The position numbers and the translations under genes are program-made. The notes beneath the pieces are model-generated. The model did no database searches, was not told the origin of the DNA, and was given only the letters and a program-made list of their open reading frames with translations. Shown one piece after another: positions 26,870 to 38,415 of a stretch of DNA of 64,000 nt; the first letter of the stretch is position 1, and the number at the start of each line of letters is the position of its first letter. This DNA is from Luscinia megarhynchos (taxonomy: Eukaryota; Chordata; Aves; Passeriformes; Turdidae): the NCBI GenBank assembly GCA_034336665.1, contig CM067576.1, positions 11,151,385 through 11,215,384 on the forward strand, given 5' to 3'.

Positions 26870-29800
26870 GTAAGTGAGTGGAGTTCTTGTGTCAATATGG
26901 AAATTTCTTGGCTGAGGGAGAGAAGACCTTTGTGCAACTGCCAGAGTGGGGGGGAGCTCTGAAATTCTCCTGGCAATTGCAGTTTGAGCTGTGCAGGTTC
27001 AGAAAGGGGCACTCGAGGGCCAGCGGTGGAGGGGGGGGCAAGAATTTGTATTTTCCTTTTTTGTGTGCGTGTCACTGTTCACTTTTCCTGGCTTTTCTCC
27101 CTCTAAGAATATGTTTGTCCTGGCTGTTTCTTTTCCCTTTCTCCCCTTTCTCCCTCTGCAGCTTCAGGGGAGTTTGCTGTCCCTGAGTTGACAGGTCCTG
27201 TCCTCCAGTCAGGGGGACTTTCAGGGCACAGCCTCCTTCCTCTCCCTTGGCTGGAGGGGTCCCTCCCTGAGACCTGCCCCGACCTCTCCTGGATCTCAGG
27301 GGCCCAGGGCTAACCCCCAGCTGTTCCCCTCTCTGTGCAGCTTTGTGGCCACTGTGGGATGTTTGTTTCCCCCTTCAAACCTGCAAGAAAAACCAGAGAT
27401 GTGTACTAAGTTATCCTTAAAATGAGCTTTGAAGAGTTTGAAGTGGGGCTGTAAAGCCTGAGGGAATTGGAATGGGATGTGAGACTTTTTCACTCCTGGT
27501 TCAGGGACAGAAAGGCCAATAGCATCTCACACCTCACCCCCCAAGTCTGATAGTGCCTGTGGGTAAGCTGAGCAGTCTGACTGCCAGTGCTGGAGGTGCA
27601 GGCACCCAGAGCTCACCTGTGCCTGCCCCTGGGCTCCTGCACAGTGAGCAGGAGGTGCTGCCCTGGCTGTGCATTCACTGGGCAGATGGAATCCTCTTCT
27701 GAGCTCACCTGGTGACCCAGGCATCACTGCCCAGCTTGGAGAAGCCCAGAGCTGACAACTGTCTCCCTTTAGAACCCAGAGACCTCCCAGTGGAGACACA
27801 CAGCCAAAGGTGTTTGCATCTGTGGGTGTCAGCACTGCAGGATGTGATGCTCATCAGGGGCCTCAGCCCCTCAGGCCTTGGAGGACCCACCTGAACCCCC
27901 CGTGGGAAGCCTGTGGGCTGGATCACACTGAGCACAGCTCCTCCCTTCTCCCAGTACTCCTTTGTTTCAGCAGGGAGCAGCAGAAAAGGCCATGTGGAAA
28001 CGTGAAAACACATCCTGCTGAGCTCTTGTGCTCTTGCTTGCCAGAGCAGGGTCAGGGTGGTGGAAGGAGCATCTCCCAGCTCTCCCAGACTTGCCCCTTA
28101 GACACAGAAAAAGCTGGGTAGGACAGAAATGAGAAGCTGTGGCTTCCACATTTCCCATGTGTGTGGAGTGGGAGCAGCCCTTGTCCACTAGAGCCCTGTG
28201 CCCCAGTGGAGTTGTCACTGCCATTGGCTTCTTGGTGGCACCATGGGCTCATCTTGTCAGTGTTCCCAACAGGAAACAGGGGAGAAGCCTCAAGTGATGG
28301 GTAAAGTCACAGCCATCATTCTGGGGTAGCTGTAGCCCAGGATACCCCAAAATTCCAGTCTTTCCACTTTGGGAAGGGCTGCACCCTTGAAGTCTGGAGG
28401 AGTGTATAAATCAATATCTGTAAGCAATGTGGCACAGATTTCAAGGCTGTTTGTTTTGGGAAGAACCTAAATCCAGGTCGAGATTCAAATGGGATCAATT
28501 TCTAATTACAAGAGTTACCTAAACTCCTAGCATACATAAAAGTCACTTTTTCCTAATGAAGGATACTATGATAGTTGCCAAACATCTTCAGCCAACAGAC
28601 TGTTTTAAGCAAAGTAATTCCAGCCTCATGAAGAAACAGCCAGGCTGCTCTGACAGCTGATGAACAGAGGGAATACTCAGTGATGGATTCAATTAAGATT
28701 TTACGTGCCACACCAAACAGACCTTATTATTTCATGCCATTTGAAAGCCTGAATTCCTCACTTTGCAGATGGTAAAATGTTATCCTTTTCTGATGAGTTC
28801 CAAGGTACCAATTGCAGAAACCAGATGGGAACTAAACAGCAGTGTGTGGAAGGGCAGGGAAGTGTTACCCAGGAGATGTGGGAAGGTCTGCACTGTCACT
28901 GCCAGAAAAGGTGGCTCCATGTTCACAGGAACCCAGGGGACCCGAGTGCCTTCCACACAGCACAGTCATTTCTGATCTTACTGCTTGAGGAGATCTCTGG
29001 ATGTCCATTTTTATCATTAAACCTCAGACTGAAGATAAGAAAACCTGCCTTTTGAAGTGGTGTAATTTTAGAGTTTCTGGATTCTGGAGGATAATAGTTA
29101 TCCAGGGATGCAGAAGCATTTGAACTGAAGAGTGTTCCCCATAAAATGGCTCTCCCAATGACAATGGTGATTTTTGGGGAAGATGCTGATGAATGGAAGA
29201 TGCTGCACCAAGACAGAAGATCTGCTGCTGTGGTTTGTGAAAGATGTAGGAAGAGAAGGAAGAAGAGGCAAAGATACAGGCTTCAAAGTTCATTTCTGAT
29301 CTCTGCAGCAGCAGCCTTGGCCCTCCAGCCCCACTGTGCCTCTGAGCCAGGAGCATGAAGAGATCACCAGGTTCTGCTCACAACCTCTTCAAATGCTTTG
29401 AAGGTCAGCAAGAGCCACGTGAGCAGCTCCAGCCAGGAACAACACATGTCCATGTTCTGTTTCCATGTCCCTGTTCCAGAGCCAGCAGGGCCTTGGGGGG
29501 ATCACCCTGTGCCAGCTTGCAGCCCTCACTCTCTGAATGCTCAGGGGATTCTTGCCCCTCAAGACCCATGTGGAGTTACCAGCTTTTCCAATACCAGGTA
29601 CCAGAATTTTAGTGTTCTTGTTCGCTGCCTGCCACTCCTATGATCAGCTTCTTGGAGTGGGTTCTATTCCTGCAGCTGTCCAGAAGCACAGAAATCCTTC
29701 CTGTAGATGTTCCCCCTGGCAGTCTGGACCAAAAACAGCAGATGAGTTCTCAAATAATTTCTTCTCCTGATGTGGTTCACGCTCGATTTGCAACAAATAT

Positions 29801-31617
29801 CTCCTAAATTGGCAGCTGGCCTTTTATTATTATTTTATAACAGGCTTCCCAGAAACATGTTCCTCCTGGTCTTTTAAATCCTGAGGAACAAAGTACTTGC
29901 TTGTAATCCCACTTCCTCCCTCCCTTTTCAATACACTTCAGATAGACCTTGGACAAAGCATTTTCTTCACTGAGGAAGAGCCCAGAATGGACTTGGATCT
30001 GCTCCAGAAATTGTGTCTTTCTGGATTGTGTTCTTCCATAATTTTGTCCTTAACTTGAAGTAAATTCTACACATGCTGGTGTCAAAGGAAAGCTGAACAT
30101 AAAGCAATCTGTGCTGTTATCCTGAGTCTGCAAACAGACCACCTGGTCTGGTTAGATGGGAGAAGTGGGACCTGCCTCAGCTCTTCTGCAAATTTTCCTT
30201 ATAAACCTGGGAAATGACAGAGCCACACACAGACAGAACTGAGTCAGCAGCCCTTGTAAATTAAAAAGCCCCAGGCTCTTGAGACTGGAAGAATTTTGTG
30301 ACCCTTCTCCAGATCATTTAGCTCAGAGAGGCCATAGGAGCTGCACTCCAGGGCAGTGACAGGTTTGAGTAGAGCACATTGAGGTGCCACCAAGGGGATG
30401 CATACCAGCTCCAAGCCTTGAGCTGGGCTGGGACACACAACAGGGGTGCCTGGTTTGTTGTCTCCCATTAAATAGAGTGTTGGGATGACTGGCAGCCTCT
30501 GCTCTTGGATCTGCCTCCATCCTGGAGCCCAGTGAGTCCTTGGCACAACTTGGAGCACTTGGAGGCTGCTCTAATCTTTTATTGCTGGGTGCCCCACTGG
30601 GTTGTGCTATCCAAAGAGCAGAAATGCTCTTTCTCCCAATTAGTTCTTGGCACACATTAGGTACAGTTGGGGTCTTCCCAGCCAAACAAAGCAAGCAAGT
30701 CAGGTCTCATCACTGCAGAGCCTTCTCTGCCCACTAAAACACTCTTCACATCTCTCTTGTGTGGTCAGTGGAATCAAAGTGATCTGCCCTGGGTTAGGAT
30801 CTTGTGTGGGATCAGCAGACCTGAACAGTATTACAGAGCAACACCCCCACATCATGTTGGACCAGTTGTGGCTGCAAGAATCGGGCTGGAGGATTTGCAA
30901 ATGCTGACAGATAAACAGACTCTTTGGGTTTGGGGTGACAGCTCTGCTTGATGTGGAGGAGGCAGGTCAGAGGCCTGGAGAACCTCAGGCAAAAACTGAA
31001 AGTCAAGGAGAGAATAAAAAACAAAACAAAGCGAAAGGAGAAAATATCACATAATTTTAAAATTAATTGATGAATCCAAGTCACCAATTCTCAAAATCCC
31101 ATGTTCACCTATACCAAGTGCATTGTTTCCTGCAGATTTTCCCAGGAAAGGAGAAAGATCATTCTGGAGGGTTGGCCACACTGCCAGCTCCCCTGTGCTT
31201 TCCCAGAGCACCATCCAAAAGTGTGACAATCCCTGTATGGGTTCCTGTATGGCTGTGGCTCCTGGCAGCACTGTTTGCTCAGCTGCATCCGGAGCTGTTC
31301 ACCCTCCCAGTGCCGTTTGGTCAGCACCAGCTGCTCATTGCACAGCCACAAGGACGTCCCTGTGCCGTGGATGTACAAGCTGTCCTGTGGGGAGGTGTTG
31401 CAACGTCCTTGGAAACGAAGAGCCAGGAGTGAAAATCTCCACATCCTGTTCCAAATCCCCCGAACCAGCCAGGACTCGCCCCGTGGGTTTTGCATGCTGT
31501 TTATCTTGGGCAATGACATCGGGCACCTCTTCAGGTTCCACTGGCCTGTCTGTGCCTCATGCTCGGGGCTCTGTGACCGTGTCACAGCCTGGGGCCCATC
31601 AGAGGGGGGGAGCTGGT

Positions 31618-33068
31618 CCTGCAGCAGCAGAGCACAGTGCAGGCAGAGCTCAGTGCAGCAGCAGAGCTCGGTGCAGGCAGAGCTCAGTGCAGCAGCAGAG
31701 CTCAGTGCAGGCAGCAGAGCTCAGTGCAGGCAGAGCTCAGTGCAGGCAGCAGAGCTCAGTGCAGGCAGCAGAGCACAGTGCAGGCAGCAGAGCACAGTGC
31801 AGCAGCAGAGCACAGTGCAGGCAGCAGAGCTCAGTGCAGGCAGAGCTCAGTGCAGGCAGAGCTCAGTGCAGGCAGCAGAGCTCAGTGCAGGCAGCACAGC
31901 TCAGTGCAGGCAGCAGAGCACAGTGCAGCAGCAGAGCACAGTGCAGGCAGCAGAGCTCAGTGCAGGCAGAGCTCAGTGCAGGCAGAGCTCAGTGCAGGCA
32001 GCAGAGCTCAGTGCAGGCAGAGCTCAGTGCAGGCAGCAGAGCTCAGTGCAGGCAGCAGAGCTCGGTGCAGGCAGAGCTCAGTGCAGGCAGCACAGCTCAG
32101 TGCAGGCAGAGCTCAGTGCAGGCAGAGCTCAGTGCAGGCAGAGCTCAGTGCAGGCAGCAGAGCTCAGTGCAGGCAGAGCTCAGTGCAGGCAGAGCTCAGT
32201 GCAGGCAGCACAGCTCAGTGCAGGCAGAGCTCAGTGCAGGCAGAGCAGCACAGTGCAGGCAGCAGAGCTCAGTGCAGGCAGAGCTCAGTGCAGGCAGCAG
32301 AGCTCAGTGCAGGCAGAGCACAGTGCAGGCAGAGCTCAGTGCAGGCAGCAGAGCACAGTGCAGGCAGCAGAGCTCAGTGCAGGCAGCAGAGCTCAGTGCA
32401 GGCAGCACAACTCAGTGCAGGCAGAGCTCAGTGCAGGCAGAGCAGCACAGTGCAGGCAGCAGAGCTCAGTGCAGGCAGCAGAGCACAGTGCAGGCAGCAG
32501 AGCTCAGTGCAGGCAGCAGAGCACAGTGCAGGCAGCACAGCTCAGTGCAGGCAGAGCTCAGTGCAGGCAGAGCAGCACAGTGCAGGCAGCAGAGCTCAGT
32601 GCAGGCAGTAGAGCTCAGTGCAGGCAGCAGAGCTCAGTGCAGGCAGAGCTCAGTGCAGGCAGCACAACTCAGTGCAGGCAGAGCTCAGTGCAGGCAGCAA
32701 AGCTCAGTGCAGGCAGCAGAGCTCAGTGCAGGCAGAGCTCAGTGCAGGCAGCAGAGCTCAGTGCAGGCAGAGCACAGTGCAGGCAGCAGAGCACAGTGCA
32801 GGCAGCAGGGCACAGTGCAGGCAGCAGAGCTCAGTGCAGGCAGCAGAGCTCAGTGCAGGCAGAGCTCAGTGCAGGCAGCAGGGCACAGTGCAGGCAGCAG
32901 AGCTCAGTGCAGGCAGCAGAGCTCAGTGCAGGCAGAGCTCAGTGCAGGCAGCAGGGCACAGTGCAGGCAGCAGGGCACAGTGCAGGCAGAGCTCAGTGCA
33001 GGCAGCAGGGCACAGTGCAGGCAGCAGAGCTCAGTGCAGGCAGCAGGGCACAGTGCAGGCAGCAGTGC
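31618..33068 (+). repeat. 16/19-bp minisatellite (GTGCAGGCAGAGCTCA unit)
   Basis: About 1.45 kb built from two interspersed unit lengths: 16 bp GTGCAGGCAGAGCTCA and 19 bp with an extra CAG (GTGCAGGCAGCAGAGCTCA). Variants have GAGCACA or GGGCACA in place of GAGCTCA, and there are some short 'GTGCAGCAGCAGAG' units near the left edge. There are roughly 80 copies. Unit lengths are 1 modulo 3 and no unit contains a plus-strand stop, so all three forward frames read AELSAGRAQCRQSSVQ-type repeats. The 668-, 661- and 324-codon open frames are therefore artefacts. A single variant base (CAGTAGAG near 32607-32614) breaks one frame. The GGGCACA variants cluster toward the right end. Confidence 0.97.
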
Positions 33069-35968
33069 AGATCCTGCTGCCTGGGTGTCCCTGAGCTTTG
33101 GACTCCCCTCTGCAGCAAACATGCCTTGATTAGCTGCTGTGGAGAAGGCCTTTGTGTTTATTCTGGTTGCTTTCTTTTCTCCCCATCAGTGATTTTGTGG
33201 AGTCCAGCCTTTCGCTGCTCTGCAGAGCCTGATCATCTGGGACTGGTCAGGGGACAATGACAGAACTGTCTTCTTTTTCAGCCCTTCCCACAAAAAAAGC
33301 AACGTGCTTGAAACATTTTTTTTTCCCATTTGCTTGCTTCAGTGCATTGTGTCCTTTTGCTACAGCTTGTCTTTATCACATCATTTTGAAGCACCTGCTC
33401 ATTCTCATTTTTCTGTAGCATGGATTGATTTATGAGACCTATCGAATTTGGCATATTTTAATTAAGATCTGGGGGTGCAAAGGAAATGTGCCTACCCTTG
33501 CAAGATTTGGAGCAACAGCTGGACAGAAAAAGCTTTGCTTCCAGCAGGAAGACTATAACAAGGAATTAAAAGTAGCAAATAATAATAACAATAATTATTG
33601 CCCTGCCCTGATACAGGGCAAAATGTCGAAGTTCCTCAACTTTCAGAAATATGTGCCCAGCAAACATCATAGAAATGAGTAATTCAAACTATTTTGGTTT
33701 GTACTTTTTGAGATACTTTATTTTACTGATCATCTTACTGCATTTTTGTTACCATGTAAATATCTCACTTCAATTCATCCTGAACCCAACAGCAGAATTT
33801 TGCAGATGTTTTCAAAATGGGGTTATTAAAAAAAAAAAAGGTCTTAAGGTCAAAACTAAAATAATGGGATATTTTCCAGCAATAATAGAAAACAGAATCT
33901 GGACAGAAAAATCCCTGACTGGTTTTATCAATGGCATTTGCAAGTAATTTTCAGAGGTAGCAATTAGACACAGAGAGATGGAATTAAGCAAGGGCAGTTT
34001 TGGGAGTCTCCACTCAGGCTGGAGAGGGGACAAGGTGCTGTCTGCAAGAGATTGACCTTCCCCATTCCTACTCTTGTCCACTTCCCTTGGCCTTTGGGAG
34101 AGACCCATTGTGCTTCTGTGAGTCCAAAGGTGACACTTGCAGGAAAGGCCACCATCTCTGAAGTCCCTGCAAGAGATTTCCAAAGAAGGAGAGACTTGGT
34201 TTTGCTGGGACAGCCATCCAGAACCTCTTGAGTCAAAGGTGCAGAAAGAAGGATGCTGTGATCAAAGAGCAGCTCACAGCTCTCAGCTTCAGTGAGCCTT
34301 CACTTTCAGGTGAATCCCTCACTGCAGAAGAGCTGCCCTCACCACAGGCAGCAGGTTTTAATGCAGCAGGGATGATCCCCACTGCTCTTCCTGTCCAGAC
34401 TGGGAGACCCATGTGCCAAGCACGCTGGAAATTTCTTTTTTTGAAGTCACATCTGGGGCCACGGTAATAAATAATAAATCTTCTTCAGCAGCCTAGAAGT
34501 TAGAGACAGATTTTGAAAAAGAAGGAAACAAAAGCACTACAGGCTCTCAGAGGTCTTCTGGTCACTGCTTCTGCCTGCAGCCTTGCTTATGAGGAAGCAG
34601 AAGCCAGGTATGCAGGGGTGGCACATTGTCTTGACAGCTGGTACACAAGTTTGAGAGGTGACAGAAGGTGCTCTTGTTCAGGGGGGGCTTTTTTTCTGTC
34701 ACTTCTCCCAGTGCTGAATCATGGAGTAACTAAAGATGAAAAGCCTGAGCTGTCCTAGACAGAGAAGGAAGTTGTCTGCTGCCTTCTGTCTTGAGAGCTC
34801 TTCTCCCCACCCACGCTTGCCTGACTGCAGAGATCTGAAGATGGGCTATGTGGCAGCTGTCATGGCATCAAAGCTTCCTTTACACATTTTTGTTTTGCTT
34901 TTTCACATCTTACCAATTCCTTTCTTTGGGCTTTTATTTCCTTCCACCAGTTCTCCGATTATTTCCAGTCTTTCCTTAATGGCATGCAGCCTCAGTTACA
35001 CTGGAGTTCCAGCCGTGGCTGACCTCTTGCAGATGTGCACCTGAGATAGTTTTAGCTCCTTTCTGACAAAACACCCCTTTTTGGGGTGGATGGGACAATT
35101 TCTTCATTCAGCAGCTCCCTTGAGGCCCTTTGGTGTGCTCACAACATCCAGGAAATCTCAGATCCCAGACAGATGGAAGGCACGTTGCAAGCTATGCTGG
35201 ATTCCCTTGAAGACTCTGTGAATAAGTTCCTGACTCTATCAGAGATGATGAATAAACTTCAAAAAAGATTGGGAAGAAACCTTCTCTTTTGGATTCCTTG
35301 CTCAAACCCCAGTGCAGTCTCTGAAGTGTTTCTCCAGTCCTGCTTCCCTGGGGCTCTCTTTGTGAGTCTGTGCCACCCAGTGCCTCAGGTTTGTGCTTTT
35401 TGATTGACAATGGGGCATTTTCTTCACTTCCCAGCACCAGCATCCTCTGCTTCATTGCAGGGAAGGTCAACAGGCCCCATGTGTGATGGTCTCCTCTTGG
35501 GCTGAGCTTTCCTTGGGAGCTGGCTTGGTGTGGCTGGTACATCTCCCTTTCCTGTGCCCCAAGGAGAATATCCAAGAATGAGGAAAAAGTGTCAAATTTT
35601 TCCAAGATATTTGCTTGACCAGGCAGTTCAATTTTCAGTTTCAGAAGTGACTTGGATACTGAGAAACTGAAGTGTGTGACTGGAGAGCTCAGTGCAGCCT
35701 CATGTACAGCCGTGCCCTAAAGTTCTCCATGAGAAGTTTGGGGTGCACAAAGAGCCCAACACAATCCTACTCAGAGATGTGAGCCCACGTCCCAAAAACC
35801 CAAGTGCTGACCCACATGTGGTCATGGGCAGCGAGGATGCAGCAGGTTTTTTTGCACAGCCCAGGCTCACCCAAGCTGCAGTGAAATCCAGCAAGAAATC
35901 AAGTGCCAAAGCCAGATCAGTGTATGTCCATGATGAAGAACAACTGCTAAAAATCAAGGTTTTCTGCA

Positions 35969-36010
35969 TGGAGCCTGGACCTGGACCTGGACCTGGACCT
36001 GGACCTGGCC
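35969..36010 (+). repeat. GGACCT hexanucleotide tandem repeat
   Basis: Five to six near-perfect copies of GGACCT (read as CCTGGA/ACCTGG) in 'gcctggacctggacctgg' and onward. In the overlapping plus-strand frame it would encode a Pro-Gly dipeptide run, but there is no evidence that this frame is translated. Confidence 0.85.
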
Positions 36011-37331
36011 CACCCCAGCAGATGCACAGGTTGGGAGCAGTTGCCTGGCACGGTGGTGTGGCTGCTCTGACCTCTTGCTGTCATTTGCAGTGGCCTGGCT
36101 GGAACTGAGCCACTGACATCAGCCTTAGCCTCTGATTCATCTGTTTTACTGAGTGCCTTTCAGTCCCTTCCTTGTTGATCACTTGCAGATCACTGTGGGA
36201 CAGTGAGATCTTGTGGGTGGCACCTCAGAGTGAGGAAGGTTTGATGTGTACCAGGTGCAGAGCCTGCAGCTCTGCTCACAAAAAGTTGGAAAACAGATGT
36301 TAAAATGCTATAAAGACAAAGCCCTCTTAAGCTCAGAGGAAACAGAGGTCTGTTGAGAAGGGAGGGAGCTGTAGGACGGGGAGGTGAGAGCTGGGGCTTC
36401 AAGAAAACTAGGATGGTGTACAGGACTATCCAAGGAATATCCAGAAGAAAAGCTGTGAAGTGAAGGAGGGAGGAGAAGTGTTTGACCAGGGCGGGCTGGG
36501 CTCCCATCTCTTCCCAGGCTCGCCTGCAGCTGCAGTGAAGAGGCTGCAGGTGCAGCTCGCCCTGGGTGCTCCTGCAGCTGCTGCTGCACCCCTGCCCAAA
36601 GCCCTGTGCTCCCCAAGCCTGACACGGCTGGGGAGTGCTCTGGGGAGCTGCTCATGGGCTGCTGGCAATGCCTGGTGGTCTTGACTGCAGGGCACCTTCC
36701 CTGCCCCCTGGGCATTGTGAATGTGCAGCTGGTGCCCGTGAGCTGGCACATCTCAGCCCAACGGGTGACCCAGGCCAGGACAGCCTGAGAGAGCCTCACA
36801 CTGGACAGCATGTGAGACCCCTTCAGCTCAGCCTTCTCTGTCCCTTCCTCTGTCAGCACAGAGACTCTGCACGTGCTTTCTCTCTAACCAGCCTGTGATC
36901 ACCCCGTGGGTCCTTGCTGGGGTCAGAGCGGGGAGATGCTTTCCGTGCCCCGTGCTCGCTGTCGCCTGAGCAGCTGCTCACTGCTTTTGGTGCCTCTTGC
37001 CATCTACAGAGCAGCTCCATGGAGTCTCTGAAAGTAGCATCCAGCCCATCTCAGTCTTCCTGCCAGCTGGTGCTTCTAGCAGGTGAGAAGGAAGGAGGCA
37101 GGCAGAGCAGGACAGAGGACAGAGCAGGAGGGGTTTGGCTGCCTGCTTGAAGACCCAGGCATAAACCAGAGCTGGAACACTGATGTTGTAGGTGCCTGGT
37201 TAAAGCAAAGAGTAAATACGCATGTAAAGCCTTTATTTTTTCCATTCATCACAATGCACTTTTTATTTCTGACCTTAGCCTCAAAAACTGTGCCAGACAT
37301 GTTCTGTGATTTCTCCCCTTTTCCCCTCCAG

Positions 37332-37408
37332 ATGTCCAAATGGATTCTTCGGACAGAGATGTTTGGAGAAACTGCCTTTGCGATTGTACATGCCAGATCC
37401 TGGGCAAA
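37332..37408 (+). CDS. NRG2: NRG2 alpha-type EGF exon (cysteines 5-6)
   Basis: A 77-nt exon between 'cccctccag' and donor GTATGT (37409). One base completes the shared lysine codon, 25 codons follow, then one base (phase 1). It encodes CPNGFFGQRCLEKLPLRLYM and then PDPGQ. CPNGFFGQRC supplies EGF cysteines 5 and 6, and the basic LEKLPLRLYMPDP stretch is the alpha-isoform stalk. It joins in frame to the 24-nt exon (45672) or directly to the transmembrane exon (49874). Joined to the beta exon it shifts the frame (see findings). One position differs from the mammalian form I recall (PDPGQ versus PDPKQ). Confidence 0.97.
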
Positions 37409-37659
37409 GTATGTTTGAAGACAAAAAATGCACCACACTACTTAAAACCTCCCGGGCACAGCGGTGGATGTAGAGTGGTCTAGTCAGGGATGGCTCTTGG
37501 TGTCAGCTTTGGGTAGGGCTTAGGGCTGCAGGTAAGGGTGAAGGCTGAAAGCAGACAGACAGGAGCCGTGGAAGGGATCAGCAGGGGCCTCACTGCAGCC
37601 TGTTTGGGTGTCATTTTGCTATCTTGTTTCTCTCTTTCTGGTTTTCTCTCTTCCGGTAG
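37409..37659 (+). other. NRG2: Short intron between alpha and beta exons
   Basis: Only 251 nt separate the two alternative EGF exons. It begins GTATGT and ends in a long pyrimidine tract with 'cttccggtag'. The unspliced alpha exon would add a short tail ending at TAG 37471-37473. The distance is ample for both exons to be spliced together, so mutual exclusion is not enforced by spacing. Confidence 0.85.
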
Positions 37660-37718
37660 GTGTCCGATCGAATTCACAGGAGACCGGTGTCAGCATTTCG
37701 CAATGGTCAGCTTCTCCA
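37660..37718 (+). CDS. NRG2: NRG2 beta-type EGF exon (cysteines 5-6), dual-coding
   Basis: A 59-nt exon between TAG (37657-37659) and donor GTATGT (37719). When spliced from the main EGF exon, one base completes lysine and 19 codons encode CPIEFTGDRCQHFAMVSFS, ending with one base. CPIEFTGDRC supplies EGF cysteines 5 and 6 of the beta form. The exon continues in frame to the 24-nt exon (KHLGFELKE) or to the transmembrane exon. When spliced after the alpha exon, the same bases are read in a second open frame (ending TGVSISQWSASP), because alpha ends in phase 1 while beta expects phase 2. Both frames are open throughout. Confidence 0.96.
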
Positions 37719-38059
37719 GTATGTCTCTTTCTACTTCTCTCTCTCCTTGTTGTTGTAGCTCTGTGTCATGTCCTTAAAGCAGGTTCTTCTGTTCTCCAAG
37801 AGCCCTCTTCCCATCTTGTGCTCTCCCAGCTCTGCTTGGTCCCAAGAGGAGCTGTGATGTGTCCAAGAGCAGAACTGGGCCTCTCACCTCCCCCGTTTGT
37901 TGGAATGGGCTCTGCTTTCATTTCTGACTGAGCTGGGTCCTGCTTGCCCTTTTCAGACAAAATGCAAACGAGGCCCGAGTTTATGTGGTGGGTGTGCTGT
38001 GTGAGATGAGCCTGTGCTGTGTGTGGAGCTGGGGCTGCCAGCAGCGCTGTGCTGGCATG

Positions 38060-38415
38060 GACTGTGCTGTGCAGGGCAGGGTTTGGGCATTTTCCCTGTG
38101 CAGGGCAGGGTTTGGGGATTTTTTTCCTGTGCTGTGCAGGGCATGATTTGGGCATTTCCCCTGTGCTGTGCAGGGCAGGAGATGTCCATCTTCCCTGTGC
38201 TGTGCAGGGCATGATTTGGGCATTTCCCCTGTGCTGTGCAGGGCAGGATTTGGGTATTTTCCCTGTGCGGGGCAGGATTTGGGCAGTTTCCCTCTGTTGT
38301 GCAGGATTTGGGCATTTCCCCTGTGCTGCACAGGGCAGCATTTGGGTATTTTCCCTGTGCAGGACAACATTTGGGCAGTTTCCCTCTGTTGTGCAGGGTT
38401 TGGGCATTTTCCCAC
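38060..38415 (+). repeat. Diverged ~33-bp tandem array
   Basis: About ten imperfect copies of a unit near 'ctgtgctgtgcagggcagg' + 'atttgggcattttcc', with indels so that unit length varies between roughly 28 and 47 bp. The copies begin about 340 bp downstream of the beta exon. Open frames of 130-220 codons on both strands (FGHFPCAGQGLG-like, NAQILPCTAQGK-like) come from the repeat and are not genes. Confidence 0.9.

Larger units (their letters stand above)
26870..37331 (+). other. NRG2: Intron between EGF exon and alpha exon (10.5 kb)
   Basis: Contains the 1.45-kb minisatellite at 31618-33068 and a hexanucleotide tandem at 35969-36010. Plus-strand open frames at 35086-35403 and 35692-36108 are 105 and 138 codons long in the same frame. 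Neither shows a domain I recognise, and lengths of this order occur by chance many times in this window. No CR1 copy with clear landmarks was found. Confidence 0.7.

Noticed and set aside
31123..33260. Plus-strand open frames of 668, 661 and 324 codons with Ala/Gln/Ser/Cys repeats
   Set aside because: They run through the 16/19-bp minisatellite, where all three frames are open by construction. The nonrepeat flanks show no domain, start context or splice support.
36308..36859. 183-codon minus-strand open frame
   Set aside because: Ser/Leu/Pro-rich composition from GC-rich intron sequence, with no family resemblance and opposite frames equally open.
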